The translations under genes and the position numbers were made by a program. The notes beneath the pieces are model-generated. The model had not been told where the DNA came from, searched no databases, and saw nothing but the letters and a program-made list of their open reading frames with translations. Positions 43,185-52,583 of a stretch of DNA of 64,000 nucleotides are shown here, in pieces. Numbering within the stretch: position 1 is the first letter of the stretch; each line of letters begins with the position of its first letter. Source of the stretch: Chryseobacterium camelliae (GTDB lineage: Bacteria; Bacteroidota; Bacteroidia; Flavobacteriales; Weeksellaceae). The DNA is taken from the NCBI RefSeq assembly GCF_002770595.1, contig NZ_CP022986.1:1302001-1366000 (forward strand), read 5' to 3'.

Positions 43185-44348
43185 ATGAATTTAACTACTA
43201 AACTGCTTTTAGGATTTGGGTTAGGTGCTGGTTTTTTAAGCTACGCCCAGGACTTAAGTCAAGTAAGACCGGTACTCACCGGGGCTCCATTTTTAAGAAT
43301 TGCACCGGATGCACGATCAGGAGGTATGGGAGACCAGGGTGTCGTAACTTCTCCGGATGCATTTTCCCAATTCTGGAATGCGGCCAAATACCCTTTTAGC
43401 AGAACAAGTTCTTCTGTTGGTGTAAGCTATACGCCGTACATGAGCAAACTTACCAATGATGTATTCTTATTGTACGGTGCATTTCACAAATTCCTGGGAC
43501 AGGAAGAAAGATCTACCATCTCTGCCAGTATCTATTACTTCAATATGGGAGAAGTGGATCTTACGCAGCTGGTAGGTAACGATGTTACTTCTATGGGAAC
43601 TTCAAAACCGAACGAGTTTTCCATTGATATCGCGTACGGGCTGAAACTTTCCGATTCTTATTCCATGGCCGTAACAGGAAGGTACATCCGTTCCGACTTA
43701 GCCGGAGGATTCAACACAGATACTACGCTTAAGCCTGCCAATTCGTTTGCTGTAGACGTTTCAGGATACTATACTTCACCAAGGTTCTCCAGTTTTGGCG
43801 GATATGACGGTAAGGTTAACGCAGGTTTTGCTGTTCAGAACCTGGGTCCGAAACTGGATTATACCGGAAATGAAGAATCCAGATCCTATCTTCCTACCAT
43901 GGCCAGACTGGGTGTAGGGTATGATATGTATCTTGACGATGTGAACCGTGTTGGACTAAGCGTTGAAGGTTCTAAAATCCTGGTTCCCGGATCAGAATAT
44001 GTAGGCATCGACCCGAATACGAGACAGCCGATGTACGCCATTCCCAACGTAGGTCCTATCGCAGGGATCGGAAAATCGTTCAAGAACGAAAACAGCATCA
44101 TGTACAGCGGTGCGCTGGAATATTCTTATGACAATGCATTTTCCGTACGAGGAGGATACTTCCACGAAAGCGAGCAGCAGGGAGCAAGACAGTTTGCCAC
44201 CGCCGGTATCGGGCTGAAGTACCGTTCTTTCGGACTGGACGTTTCTTACCTGATCAACATGTCCAAGATCAACACAGCTTTGGATAATACCTTACGGTTC
44301 GGTCTTACCTGGAATATCGGAGACGAAACATCCAATGTAGATTATTAA
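43185..44348 (+). CDS. porV: Type IX secretion outer-membrane protein PorV
   Basis: This 387-residue protein has a signal peptide (ending FLSYAQD). The pattern FLRIAPDARSGGMGDQGVVTSPDAFSQFWNAAKYPF is typical of PorV/PorQ (LptO) barrels, as is the final strand IGDETSNVDY. PorV is a FadL-like barrel that binds the cargo C-terminal domain and PorU. It is the second gene of porU-porV, ending at a clear terminator. Confidence 0.95.
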   Translation: MNLTTKLLLGFGLGAGFLSYAQDLSQVRPVLTGAPFLRIAPDARSGGMGDQGVVTSPDAFSQFWNAAKYPFSRTSSSVGVSYTPYMSKLTNDVFLLYGAFHKFLGQEERSTISASIYYFNMGEVDLTQLVGNDVTSMGTSKPNEFSIDIAYGLKLSDSYSMAVTGRYIRSDLAGGFNTDTTLKPANSFAVDVSGYYTSPRFSSFGGYDGKVNAGFAVQNLGPKLDYTGNEESRSYLPTMARLGVGYDMYLDDVNRVGLSVEGSKILVPGSEYVGIDPNTRQPMYAIPNVGPIAGIGKSFKNENSIMYSGALEYSYDNAFSVRGGYFHESEQQGARQFATAGIGLKYRSFGLDVSYLINMSKINTALDNTLRFGLTWNIGDETSNVDY

Positions 44349-44378
44349 TCCGGAGATTTCTTCCATATATATATATAT

Positions 44379-44404
44379 AAAGCCTCATATGATGAGGCTT
44401 TTCT
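44379..44404 (+). terminator. Terminator of porU-porV
   Basis: The stem AAGCCTCAT/ATGAGGCTT (44380-44400) is followed by TTCTGTTTTC. It is preceded by a run of TA repeats. Confidence 0.8.
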
Positions 44405-44543
44405 GTTTTCTGCCCGATGCCGGAGCGGACTGAAATGAGCCGCTGAAAATGAATGTGGAGGATTAATCAGGGAAATATGGCTGCGTTATTGTAAGATGAA
44501 AAGATAAAGTCTTATTTTTATAAGAACAATTCCCTACAATAAG

Positions 44544-44551
44544 TATTTTTG
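44544..44551 (+). promoter_or_regulatory. Promoter -7 box of the FUSC gene
   Basis: TATTTTTG, a full TAnnTTTG match, ends 1 base before the first ATG and 4 bases before the second. Transcription would start at about the second ATG (44556). Confidence 0.45.
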
Positions 44552-44552
44552 C

Positions 44553-46817
44553 ATGATGAACTATTCAGCGGAACTCAAAAAATTCATTACCGGCCAGTCT
44601 GTATATTCTGCCATCAGGATCACCCTGGCTACGGTCCTTCCTTCGCTGGTTCTCGTTCATTTCGGGGTACTGAAAGAATACTACCTTTTTCCCCTGGGAA
44701 CAATATTCGTTGCGCTTACGGATCAGCCCGGGCCTTTTATCCGGAGAAGGAATGCCCTCAGCTTTGCGGTAGTCTGCTTCCTGATTGTTGCGCTGATCGC
44801 CAGCCTGATCATGAACTTTAAAATCCTGGTCCTGCTGGAAATCATAGTCTTCGGCATGTTTTTCTCCCTGATCGGGATCTACGGGCAGCGGCTTGCCGCA
44901 GTAGGTTCATTGGCTCTAGTCGTGATGGCGATTTTCATAGATGGTCACCTTACAGGCGGCAATATCGTAAGAAGCCTCCTGATTTTTGCTGCGGGATGCA
45001 TCTGGTTCCTGATCATCTTCCTTATTGTGACCACCATCCAGCCCTACAAGCTGGCCAGCCAGATGATCGGGGAAAATTACCTTCAGCTGAGTGAGTTTCT
45101 CAAAATAAAAGCAGGATACTACCAGAAACGTCCGGACTTTGATAAGCTGAGCTCCCAGGTTATCGCCAAACAGATTGAAATCAAGAATTTACAGGAAGAT
45201 ACCCGGGAAACCGTGTTCAAGACCAGGACTATCGTTAATGAATCCACAACTACGAGCCGCCTCCTGATGCTGATGTTCCTCAGCTCCATGGACCTGCATG
45301 AAAAGCTGATGACTTCCGAAAGCAACTATCAGAAACTTCAGCAGAGCTTTGAAGACAGTATGATCCTGGTTAATATCCACGACTATCTGACCATTCTTTC
45401 CAACGAAATTACCAATATAGGGCTCTCTCTTCAGATCGGGACGAGGGCAAGGCCAGTACTGAATCTGGAACTGGAACTTCAACAGCTCAACTCCAATTAT
45501 TTTGAGCTCAGAAACAAACAGATGAACCCTGCAACGCTGGAGAATTTCATGATCCTGAGGCAGATCCTGATGCGTATTAATGAAATTACTAAGGACATCA
45601 ATGACATCTACAAGATCTTTTCACAGGATATAAAGCTGGCCAAAAGCCTTTCAACAGGTCTTGACATCAAAAAATTCCTTCCCAATGAAGAAAAGATCAA
45701 CTTTAAAGTGCTTCGGAACAACATTTCATTATCCTCTTCCCATTTCCGCCATGCGGTACGGGTTACCACTGCCCTGCTGATCGGATACCTGTTTTCCCTC
45801 TTTCAGTTTATCGGAATAGGACATACGTACTGGATCCTCATCACAACCGTTGCCATCATGAAGCCCGCCTACTCTATTACCAAAAAGAGGAATCTCCTCC
45901 GTCTTTACGGTACCATAGCCGGAGCGGTACTTGCCTATGGAATTTTGTTCTTTGTGAGTTCCGGCCCTGTACTTTTTGCCATGCTGATGATCAGCATGAT
46001 CCTCTGCTTCAGCCTGCTTAAAATACAGTATTTCTGGGCAGTCCTGTTCATGACGATGTACGTATTTCTCGGCTTCAATTTTTTAAGTCCTGGGCACATC
46101 AATATCATCTTCAGGGACCGGATTGTGGATACGGCCATCGGAGGGATCATTGCGTTCCTGGTTTCATACAGCGTACTTCCGGTCTGGGAACACACCCAAA
46201 ACCTGGACCTGATGAAAAAATGTGCGGAAAGCAACCTGATCTATTTCCAGAGCGTCATGTCTAAATTTCTCACGGATGGATTTAATATGCAGGATTATAA
46301 GGTGAAGCGTAAAAATGCCATTATTTCACTGGCTAACCTCTCCGATAATTTCCAGCGGATGATTTCAGAACCTAAAAACCAGCGTAAGAAACTGGAAGTG
46401 GTGCATCAGTTTGTTGCCACATCGCATCTGATCACCGCCTATATCGCCTCGCTCTCACAATATTCCAAAAATCAGGAAAAATATCCTGAGATCGATGCAG
46501 AAAGCTGGAGCCGAAAGATTGAGGCTGAAATGAACCAGATCTTCACATTGCTAAATGGGGAAGATATTGATAAAGCGCTTCAGATGGAAAGCCGCCTGAC
46601 GCCGGATGACGAAATTGAAGAACTTCTTTTACAGCGTAAAAGTGAAATCCTTGAGCATGAAATCTTTGACCGCAGGGATCCGGATCAAGTATCCCACCTT
46701 ACGGAACTGAAGAACATCCATGACATTCTGGAACTGATTTACGACGTGGCCAGGGAACAGCGGAAAGTGATTGAAAAATACAGGCAAGAATCCCACACTA
46801 CTCCTCCACAATCGTAA
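44553..46817 (+). CDS. FUSC-family inner-membrane protein (YccS-like)
   Basis: This 754-residue protein has two blocks of membrane helices (about 20-170 and 405-545) separated by a large soluble helical domain and followed by another helical domain, the layout of the FUSC family (fusaric-acid resistance/aromatic acid exporters, YccS/YhfK). The repeated motif with R-x-T-x-A around SAIRITLATVLP and HAVRVTTALLIGY is seen at the start of each block. Its exact substrate is unknown. The gene tail overlaps that of the PPTase gene by 20 bases. A second ATG directly follows the first. Confidence 0.87.
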   Translation: MMNYSAELKKFITGQSVYSAIRITLATVLPSLVLVHFGVLKEYYLFPLGTIFVALTDQPGPFIRRRNALSFAVVCFLIVALIASLIMNFKILVLLEIIVFGMFFSLIGIYGQRLAAVGSLALVVMAIFIDGHLTGGNIVRSLLIFAAGCIWFLIIFLIVTTIQPYKLASQMIGENYLQLSEFLKIKAGYYQKRPDFDKLSSQVIAKQIEIKNLQEDTRETVFKTRTIVNESTTTSRLLMLMFLSSMDLHEKLMTSESNYQKLQQSFEDSMILVNIHDYLTILSNEITNIGLSLQIGTRARPVLNLELELQQLNSNYFELRNKQMNPATLENFMILRQILMRINEITKDINDIYKIFSQDIKLAKSLSTGLDIKKFLPNEEKINFKVLRNNISLSSSHFRHAVRVTTALLIGYLFSLFQFIGIGHTYWILITTVAIMKPAYSITKKRNLLRLYGTIAGAVLAYGILFFVSSGPVLFAMLMISMILCFSLLKIQYFWAVLFMTMYVFLGFNFLSPGHINIIFRDRIVDTAIGGIIAFLVSYSVLPVWEHTQNLDLMKKCAESNLIYFQSVMSKFLTDGFNMQDYKVKRKNAIISLANLSDNFQRMISEPKNQRKKLEVVHQFVATSHLITAYIASLSQYSKNQEKYPEIDAESWSRKIEAEMNQIFTLLNGEDIDKALQMESRLTPDDEIEELLLQRKSEILEHEIFDRRDPDQVSHLTELKNIHDILELIYDVAREQRKVIEKYRQESHTTPPQS

Positions 46818-47412
46818 AGCAGTAATCATCAAAAAACTCAACACGGGCTTTAAATTCATCTGAGAAAATTTCATCATAAACCCTGCACCGGATATGGTGA
46901 AGGTGTTTCAGCTGGAACGGCCGCACCTCATAATTTTTTTTCAGAGACCAGTATTTGGAATGGTGGATCTTGTACATGCTTTCCTTAACACTCCAGATAA
47001 TGGTATAATAGGTTTCTTCCTGATCAGCGGGAATAAAGTCGCGCTCATGTTCATAGGTAAACTTGTCCACGACCCTGAGAATTTTTGAGGTAAACCGTTC
47101 CAGGTCGATCCCAATCTTATTTTTGGAAATCGCAATAGCCGCAAAAGGAAAGGAATGGGTAATGGAAATTTCCGCATCTTTAGGAGAAAGGAAAGGCTCC
47201 CGCTCCCGGTACAGAATTTTAGCTCCCGGTTTTAACCCCTGAAGCAGCTTCCGAACCATGAGGACCTCCAGAAGTTTTTTAGGATGGTAATCTTTTACTT
47301 TTTCAGCATTTTCGGGTTCCAGCAGTTCATCCGGATCCAGGTTTTCGGCATCATCATACTTCCACACCAGGATCGTAGCATTGTCATCTGAAAAATCTCG
47401 GTAGAGCGGCAT
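46798..47412 (-). CDS. 4'-phosphopantetheinyl transferase superfamily protein
   Basis: This protein of about 204 residues carries the PPTase signature: GIDLER (about 120-125) and WSVKESMYKIHH (about 160-171). It moves the phosphopantetheine arm from CoA to the carrier Ser of acyl- or peptidyl-carrier proteins. I use the ATG at 47412 (MPLYRDFSDDN). A longer frame upstream would overlap the ahcY promoter, has Cys- and Phe-rich non-conserved sequence, and is likely spurious. It is divergent from ahcY. Confidence 0.87.
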   Translation of the reverse strand: MPLYRDFSDDNATILVWKYDDAENLDPDELLEPENAEKVKDYHPKKLLEVLMVRKLLQGLKPGAKILYREREPFLSPKDAEISITHSFPFAAIAISKNKIGIDLERFTSKILRVVDKFTYEHERDFIPADQEETYYTIIWSVKESMYKIHHSKYWSLKKNYEVRPFQLKHLHHIRCRVYDEIFSDEFKARVEFFDDYCFTIVEE

Positions 47413-47416
47413 ATTT

Positions 47417-47447
47417 TTGGTCAACAGGATTTTAGTTCGTAAATTTG
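47417..47447 (+). promoter_or_regulatory. Promoter of ahcY
   Basis: TTG (47417-47419), a 20-base spacer and TAAATTTG (47440-47447) form a textbook Bacteroidota promoter, 20 bases before the ATG. No SAM- or SAH-binding riboswitch would fit in the short leader. Confidence 0.8.
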
Positions 47448-47466
47448 CGAAAAATATTTCATATAG

Positions 47467-48780
47467 ATGGAAACAACAACGCAATACGTTCCTTATAAAG
47501 TAAAGGATATTTCCCTGGCAGATTGGGGAAGAAAGGAAATCACTCTTGCTGAGGCTGAAATGCCTGGTTTGATGGCAATCCGTGAAGAATACGGAGCTCA
47601 GCAGCCACTTAAAGGAGCAAGAATCGCAGGATGTCTTCACATGACCATTCAGACTGCCGTGCTTATTGAAACATTGGTTGCATTGGGAGCTGAAGTAACC
47701 TGGTCTTCATGTAATATTTTCTCTACCCAGGACCATGCTGCCGCTGCCATCGCCGCTGCGGGAATCCCTGTGTATGCATGGAAAGGAATGAATGCAGAGG
47801 AATTCGACTGGTGTATTGAGCAGACGTTATTCTTCGGAGAAGACAGGAAGCCGTTAAACATGATCCTGGATGACGGAGGAGACCTTACCAATATGGTATT
47901 TGACCAGTATCCTGAACTGACCAAAGAGATCAAAGGACTTTCTGAAGAAACTACGACAGGAGTTCACAGATTATACGAAAGAATGCAGAACGGCACGCTG
48001 GTAATGCCTGCAATTAACGTGAATGATTCGGTAACCAAGTCTAAATTCGACAACAAATACGGATGCAGGGAATCTGCAGTAGATGCTATCAGAAGAGCTA
48101 CGGATGTAATGCTTGCCGGTAAAAGAGTGGTGGTTTGCGGATACGGAGACGTTGGTAAAGGAACAGCAGCTTCTTTCAGAGGTGCAGGTTCTATCGTTAC
48201 CGTAACGGAAATCGACCCGATCTGTGCATTACAGGCTGCCATGGAGGGATATGAAGTGAAGAAACTGGATACCGTAGTTGATAACGCAGATATCATCATT
48301 ACCACTACCGGTAACTTCAACATCGTTCAGGGATCGCACTTCAAAAAGATGAAGGATAAAACCATCGTTTGTAATATCGGACACTTCGATAACGAAATCG
48401 ATATGGCATGGCTGAATGAAAACTACGGTTCTACCAAGTATGAAGTAAAGCCGCAGGTTGATGTATACAATGTAGACGGAAATGAAATCATCATCCTTGC
48501 AGAAGGAAGACTGGTGAACTTAGGATGTGCAACAGGGCACCCGAGCTTTGTAATGTCCAACTCTTTCTCTAACCAGACTTTGGCGCAGATCGAACTTTGG
48601 GCTAATTCCAGCCAATACGAGAATAAAGTATATACATTGCCGAAGCACCTGGATGAAAAAGTAGCTGCCCTTCACCTTAAGAAATTAGGCGTAGAGCTTG
48701 AAACGCTTACCGATGAGCAGGCAAAATACATCGGAGTAACGGTAGACGGGCCGTTCAAACCTGAGTATTACAGATACTAA
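47467..48780 (+). CDS. ahcY: Adenosylhomocysteinase
   Basis: This 437-residue NAD-dependent enzyme splits S-adenosylhomocysteine into adenosine and homocysteine, relieving product inhibition of methyltransferases. It has the [13 protein letters not shown] substrate region, DDGGDLTN, the NAD-binding [17 protein letters not shown], the [10 protein letters not shown] region, and the C-terminal PFKPEYYRY. Length and motifs fit the bacterial/eukaryotic short form. It is a single gene with a consensus promoter. Confidence 0.97.
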   Translation: METTTQYVPYKVKDISLADWGRKEITLAEAEMPGLMAIREEYGAQQPLKGARIAGCLHMTIQTAVLIETLVALGAEVTWSSCNIFSTQDHAAAAIAAAGIPVYAWKGMNAEEFDWCIEQTLFFGEDRKPLNMILDDGGDLTNMVFDQYPELTKEIKGLSEETTTGVHRLYERMQNGTLVMPAINVNDSVTKSKFDNKYGCRESAVDAIRRATDVMLAGKRVVVCGYGDVGKGTAASFRGAGSIVTVTEIDPICALQAAMEGYEVKKLDTVVDNADIIITTTGNFNIVQGSHFKKMKDKTIVCNIGHFDNEIDMAWLNENYGSTKYEVKPQVDVYNVDGNEIIILAEGRLVNLGCATGHPSFVMSNSFSNQTLAQIELWANSSQYENKVYTLPKHLDEKVAALHLKKLGVELETLTDEQAKYIGVTVDGPFKPEYYRY

Positions 48781-48811
48781 TCAATAATAGATTATTGATA
48801 CAATAAATATG

Positions 48812-48836
48812 AGCCCTTCCTTATGGAGGGCTTTTT
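48812..48836 (+). terminator. Terminator of ahcY
   Basis: A GC-rich hairpin, AGCCC-TCC/GGA-GGGCT with one bulged base and a TTAT loop, is followed by TTTTT. Confidence 0.75.
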
Positions 48837-48922
48837 GCATTGAGGAGCTGGATATGCACGCTGATTTCAGCTTTATGCACAAAAGAATAGTCTTGTATAA
48901 TACAATTACATAATTTCAGTTA

Positions 48923-48954
48923 TTGCCGGCAATCAGATAAAAATGATATATTTG
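48923..48954 (+). promoter_or_regulatory. Promoter of yiaA-type gene
   Basis: TTG (48923-48925), a 21-base spacer and TATATTTG (48947-48954) match the Bacteroidota consensus, with a leader of about 14 bases. Confidence 0.75.
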
Positions 48955-48974
48955 ACGTTCTGAATAATTAAAAC

Positions 48975-49367
48975 ATGAAAAAACAAAGAGTATCAAATGC
49001 GTTTGTCGCAGCATCCTGGGTTGCGCTGGGAGCCGGAATGATCGGCTTTATTGTAGGACTGGCCAGGGCAGAGATGCAACTGAATGAAAAAGGATATTAT
49101 TTCACGATCCTTCTGTATGGCCTGTTTGCAGTAGTTTCCCTGCAAAAAGCTGTGCGGGACCGGCTGGAAAATATCCCGGTAACCGATATCTACTATGGAA
49201 TATGCTGGTTCGCCACCCTTTCCTCCATCGTACTTCTGGCCATAGGCCTGTGGAATGCCACGATCCTGCCGAGTGAAAAAGGTTTTTATTCCTTTGCTTT
49301 CCTCCTGGCACTTTTCGGAGCTATCGCCGTCCAGAAAAATACCCGCGACAATATGCTTCAGGAATAA
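48975..49367 (+). CDS. YiaA/YiaB-like inner-membrane protein
   Basis: This 130-residue protein has four hydrophobic helices arranged as two repeats of a two-helix unit (SWVALGAGMIGFIVGL and WFATLSSIVLLAIGLWNA, each followed by EKGYYF/EKGFYSF). This is the YiaAB two-helix domain; its function is not known, and it has been linked to stress responses in some bacteria. It is a single gene with its own promoter and terminator. Confidence 0.88.
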   Translation: MKKQRVSNAFVAASWVALGAGMIGFIVGLARAEMQLNEKGYYFTILLYGLFAVVSLQKAVRDRLENIPVTDIYYGICWFATLSSIVLLAIGLWNATILPSEKGFYSFAFLLALFGAIAVQKNTRDNMLQE

Positions 49368-49373
49368 CATTCA

Positions 49374-49402
49374 GGCTCACCCATACGGTGGGCCTTTTTT
49401 TT
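49374..49402 (+). terminator. Terminator of the yiaA-type gene
   Basis: The stem GGCTCACC/GGTGGGCC (one T-G pair) with a CATAC loop is followed by eight T. Confidence 0.85.
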
Positions 49403-49534
49403 ATGTACTTTTCTGAATATGGCTGTTCAGAATACAGTATCAATAAAAAATTTTGTTTTATTCCCATAAATTGGAATAATATCATTTTTTATTCGTTTAA
49501 AATACTATCTTTATGCATCCACTACACTAACCCT

Positions 49535-50860
49535 ATGAAAAAATTCCTGATTTTTACTTTTTTGATCCTTTTCTGGACCGGCATCAGTGCCCAGAATGAA
49601 TTTATCACCGTCTGGAAACCGGGGACCTCTAACCTGATTCACTTTCCGGGAAAAGGGACCAACTATACCATTTACTGGGAAGAAATAGGGTATCCTCAGC
49701 ATAGCGGAACCCTGGATAATATAACCTCAGCCAATGAAGTAGTGATTGATTTCGGGAATGCCTACAATCCTGTTCCTTCTTCAGCAGCATACCGGGTGAA
49801 AGTCAGCAAAGGAAACGGGAACTTCAGCCAGATCAGGTTTTTTGATAATTCAGTGGTCCCGATTTATTCCTGTCCCGATATGGCCAAGATTTTTGAAGTG
49901 GCACAGTGGGGAAATACCCAATGGCAGACTTTCGAGAATGCATTTACGCTGTGCTCCAATCTCGATGTAACGGCAACCGATGCTCCCGACCTCAGCCTGG
50001 TCACCAGTACCAAAGAAATGTTTTACATCTGTTCTTCCCTGGTAGGTAATGCAAGCTTTAATAACTGGAATACCAGTACGCTGACCAATATCAACTCCAT
50101 GTTTTCTGCTGCAGATATATTCAATGCACCGATAGGCAGCTGGGACGTCTCCAATGTGACCGATTTCAGGTATGTTTTTGATATGGCCCTTAAGTTTAAC
50201 CAGCCGTTGAGAGAATGGGATACTTCTGGTGCGTTAACCATGGAGCATATGTTTCACGGTGCAGCTATGTTCAACCAGAATATTGGTGAATGGGATACAT
50301 CCGGGGTAACCAATATGGATATGATGTTTGCCCAGGCAATGGCATTCAACCAGGATATCGGTTCGTGGAATCTATCCTCCCTTGTTTCTGCTGTTGATAT
50401 GCTTAATTTTTCCGGCCTGAACTGCCAGAATTACGATAGCACTCTGGTGGGATGGAACAACAATCCACAAACACCCCAGAATATCAATCTCGGCAATGCA
50501 ATGCCGTTGTATTATAAACACCCTCTTGCCATTGCCGCAAGAACCAGCCTGATCAGCCAGAAAAACTGGTCTGTTACCGGAGACGGCTATAATCCGACCT
50601 GTAATTCAGTATTAAGCGCATCCGAAACAGAATTACCGGAACCGGTAGGCATTTATCCTAACCCTGCTTCTGAAACGATTTATCTGAAAAATATAAAAGG
50701 GGGTAAAAACTATTTCATCACTGATTTTACCGGAAGAATATTAAACACCGGTAGCATTACAAAGGGCTATATCGACATCCGACATCTTGTGCCCGGCAAT
50801 TATCTTCTGAAAATTACAGGAGATGATACAGCTTTGGTTTTTAAATTCATTAAAAAATAA
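49535..50860 (+). CDS. T9SS-sorted surface protein with BspA-type (DUF285) repeats
   Basis: This protein of about 441 residues has a signal peptide (MKKFLIFTFLILFWTGISAQ) and repeated units of the DUF285/BspA-like type (NWNTSTLTNINSMFSAADIFNAPIGSWD, then W-D-T-S-G-V-T-N-M blocks at about 160-310). A C-terminal T9SS type A sorting domain closes it (VGIYPNPASETIYLKN, GNYLLKITG). It should be secreted by T9SS and processed by PorU, whose gene lies 6 kb away. The repeats suggest adhesion or protein binding. I use the ATG at 49535; the long upstream frame lacks a good start. Confidence 0.88.
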   Translation: MKKFLIFTFLILFWTGISAQNEFITVWKPGTSNLIHFPGKGTNYTIYWEEIGYPQHSGTLDNITSANEVVIDFGNAYNPVPSSAAYRVKVSKGNGNFSQIRFFDNSVVPIYSCPDMAKIFEVAQWGNTQWQTFENAFTLCSNLDVTATDAPDLSLVTSTKEMFYICSSLVGNASFNNWNTSTLTNINSMFSAADIFNAPIGSWDVSNVTDFRYVFDMALKFNQPLREWDTSGALTMEHMFHGAAMFNQNIGEWDTSGVTNMDMMFAQAMAFNQDIGSWNLSSLVSAVDMLNFSGLNCQNYDSTLVGWNNNPQTPQNINLGNAMPLYYKHPLAIAARTSLISQKNWSVTGDGYNPTCNSVLSASETELPEPVGIYPNPASETIYLKNIKGGKNYFITDFTGRILNTGSITKGYIDIRHLVPGNYLLKITGDDTALVFKFIKK

Positions 50861-50924
50861 CATATAATGCATCATAGGGATCACATGTCTTTCCTGATGC
50901 ATCTTACATATACGGAAACATGCT

Positions 50925-50965
50925 TTATAATTTCGGCCCCGCCTTTGGCGGGGTCGAAATTATAA
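50925..50965. terminator. Long hairpin between convergent surface protein and purE genes
   Basis: A 19-bp stem (5' arm 50925-50943, 3' arm 50947-50965, one G-T pair) with a TTT loop and a CCCCGCC/GGCGGGG core. It has no long T-run but is well placed to stop both converging transcripts. It may also be an interspersed repeat. Confidence 0.6.
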
Positions 50966-50978
50966 ATAGCGCTGTCTT

Positions 50979-51482
50979 TTACTGATCGTACCGGTTAGGG
51001 TGCTTTGCTTTGATATCATCCACTGTTCCCAGCACCTTATCTTTCAAAGAATCCTGGTAGTGCTGCAGTTTAGCGGCAACTTCCGGATTACCGCTGCCTA
51101 GTATCTTAGCGGCCAGGATACCGGCATTCAGTGCCCCGTTTAAAGCAACCGTAGCCACTGGAATACCACCCGGCATCTGCAGGATGGAAAGCACTGAATC
51201 CCATCCGTCGATAGAATTGCTGGATAAGATAGGAACCCCGATCACAGGAAGCGTAGTACAGCTGGCCACCATTCCGGGAAGATGTGCGGCTCCGCCGGCT
51301 CCGGCTATAATTACTTTCAGTCCCCTTTCCTGAGCCGTTTTAGCATAATCAAACATCCGTTCAGGAGTCCTGTGTGCGGAAACCACTGTAAGTTCATACG
51401 GAATATTCAGGCTTTTAAGGAAACCTGCGGCCTGTTCCATGATCGGCAAGTCGCTCTGACTTCCCATAATAATTCCTACCAT
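50979..51482 (-). CDS. purE: N5-carboxyaminoimidazole ribonucleotide mutase
   Basis: This 167-residue enzyme of purine synthesis has GIIMGSQSDLPIMEQA, SAHRTPERMFDYA and AGAGGAAHLPGMVAS, the typical class I PurE motifs. It converts N5-CAIR, made by PurK, to CAIR. Its partner purK lies 4 kb away on the same strand, separated by three genes on the opposite strand, so the two are not in one operon. The promoter is a consensus one on the minus strand (51504-51534). Confidence 0.96.
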   Translation of the reverse strand: MVGIIMGSQSDLPIMEQAAGFLKSLNIPYELTVVSAHRTPERMFDYAKTAQERGLKVIIAGAGGAAHLPGMVASCTTLPVIGVPILSSNSIDGWDSVLSILQMPGGIPVATVALNGALNAGILAAKILGSGNPEVAAKLQHYQDSLKDKVLGTVDDIKAKHPNRYDQ

Positions 51483-51503
51483 CTTTATATTATATTAGAT
51501 GGT

Positions 51504-51534
51504 CAAAGATAAAAATTATAGGCCGGACCTGCAA
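51504..51534 (-). promoter_or_regulatory. Promoter of purE
   Basis: On the minus strand, TTG (51532-51534), a 20-base spacer and TATCTTTG (51504-51511) match the consensus. Confidence 0.78.
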
Positions 51535-51615
51535 AAGACTTAAAACTTATTCCTGAGGCCCCTTTTGGTTTAAAAATTGAATCATTCCGTTACATCACAC
51601 CAATTCCGCACTGTT

Positions 51616-52533
51616 TTGAAAGATTACAAACTCATGATTGCTGTCCTCACCGTTGCCATTGTCTGGGGAACTACATTTCTGTCGATACGGGTAGCCGTAG
51701 AAACCATTCCGGCCTGGTTTGTTGCCGGGATCCGTCAGTTTCTGGCCGCAGTCATCATCTTTTGTATCCTTTTATACAGGAAACAGTTTCAATGGATCGG
51801 ATGGAAAAACCTGGCTTATCAGATTATTTTTTCCTTGCTGATGCTGGTCGTAGCCAATGGAATGACCACCGTAGCGGAAGAAACTGTGACGAGCAGCGTA
51901 ACATCGCTCATCAGTGCCTGCTCCCCTATTATTGTATTCCTGGGAAGTGCGGCTTTCGGTTTACAGAAAATCACCCTGAAATCGCTCGTAGGCGTGTTGA
52001 TGAGTTTCAGCGGGATTGTCTTTATCTTCTGGCATGGCGTACGTGACCTTGCTAATCCGGCTTATGCCAAAGGAATCATCTTTCTATTCATCGCTATTGC
52101 CGGCTGGGCATCCGGGACCATCTTTACCAAAAAACTCAACATACAGACGGAAAACATTTTCCTCAACCTGTTTTACCAGTTCTCTTTTGCCGGAGTACTC
52201 CAGATTATTTTTGCTTTTATGTTTTCGGAAGATTATAATTTCGGAAACTGGAGCTTCAAAAGTGTGGCGGCAATGATCTACCTTGCCGTATTTGGCTCGG
52301 TAGCGGCTTTCTTCGCTTTTCATTATGCCCTGACTAAAATTTCCGCCGTGCAGGTTTCCATACTGGCATATATTAATACGGTGATTTCAATATTCTTAAG
52401 CTGGCTGATACTGGATGAAAAAATCACCTGGAAATTTATTGTCGCTGCGGTCCTGATTATCCTGGGTGTCTTCATCATCAATTATAAGCGCTCTATGTTT
52501 AAGCAGCGGAAGATCAGATTAACGCGGTCATAA
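51616..52533 (+). CDS. EamA/DMT-family transporter
   Basis: This protein of about 305 residues has ten membrane helices formed by two EamA repeats (starting VAIVWGTTFLSIRVAV and WASGTIFTKKLN). The family exports small metabolites such as amino acids. The start is uncertain: I prefer TTG at 51616 (LKDYKLMIAV) on family resemblance. TTG at 51577 or ATG at 51634 are alternatives. It stands alone, with a basic C-terminal tail. Confidence 0.85.
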   Translation: MKDYKLMIAVLTVAIVWGTTFLSIRVAVETIPAWFVAGIRQFLAAVIIFCILLYRKQFQWIGWKNLAYQIIFSLLMLVVANGMTTVAEETVTSSVTSLISACSPIIVFLGSAAFGLQKITLKSLVGVLMSFSGIVFIFWHGVRDLANPAYAKGIIFLFIAIAGWASGTIFTKKLNIQTENIFLNLFYQFSFAGVLQIIFAFMFSEDYNFGNWSFKSVAAMIYLAVFGSVAAFFAFHYALTKISAVQVSILAYINTVISIFLSWLILDEKITWKFIVAAVLIILGVFIINYKRSMFKQRKIRLTRS

Positions 52534-52583
52534 TTTTCATTTTTGCTAATTTTTCCCTATCTTCATGCATCAACCTATTTTTT

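Noticed and set aside
44364..44379. TA dinucleotide run
   Set aside because: It is short and just upstream of a terminator. No separate feature is supported.
47448..47466. SAM/SAH riboswitch upstream of ahcY
   Set aside because: The leader is only about 13 bases, too short for any known riboswitch.
47413..47640. N-terminal extension of the PPTase frame
   Set aside because: It overlaps the ahcY promoter and start, and looks non-coding.
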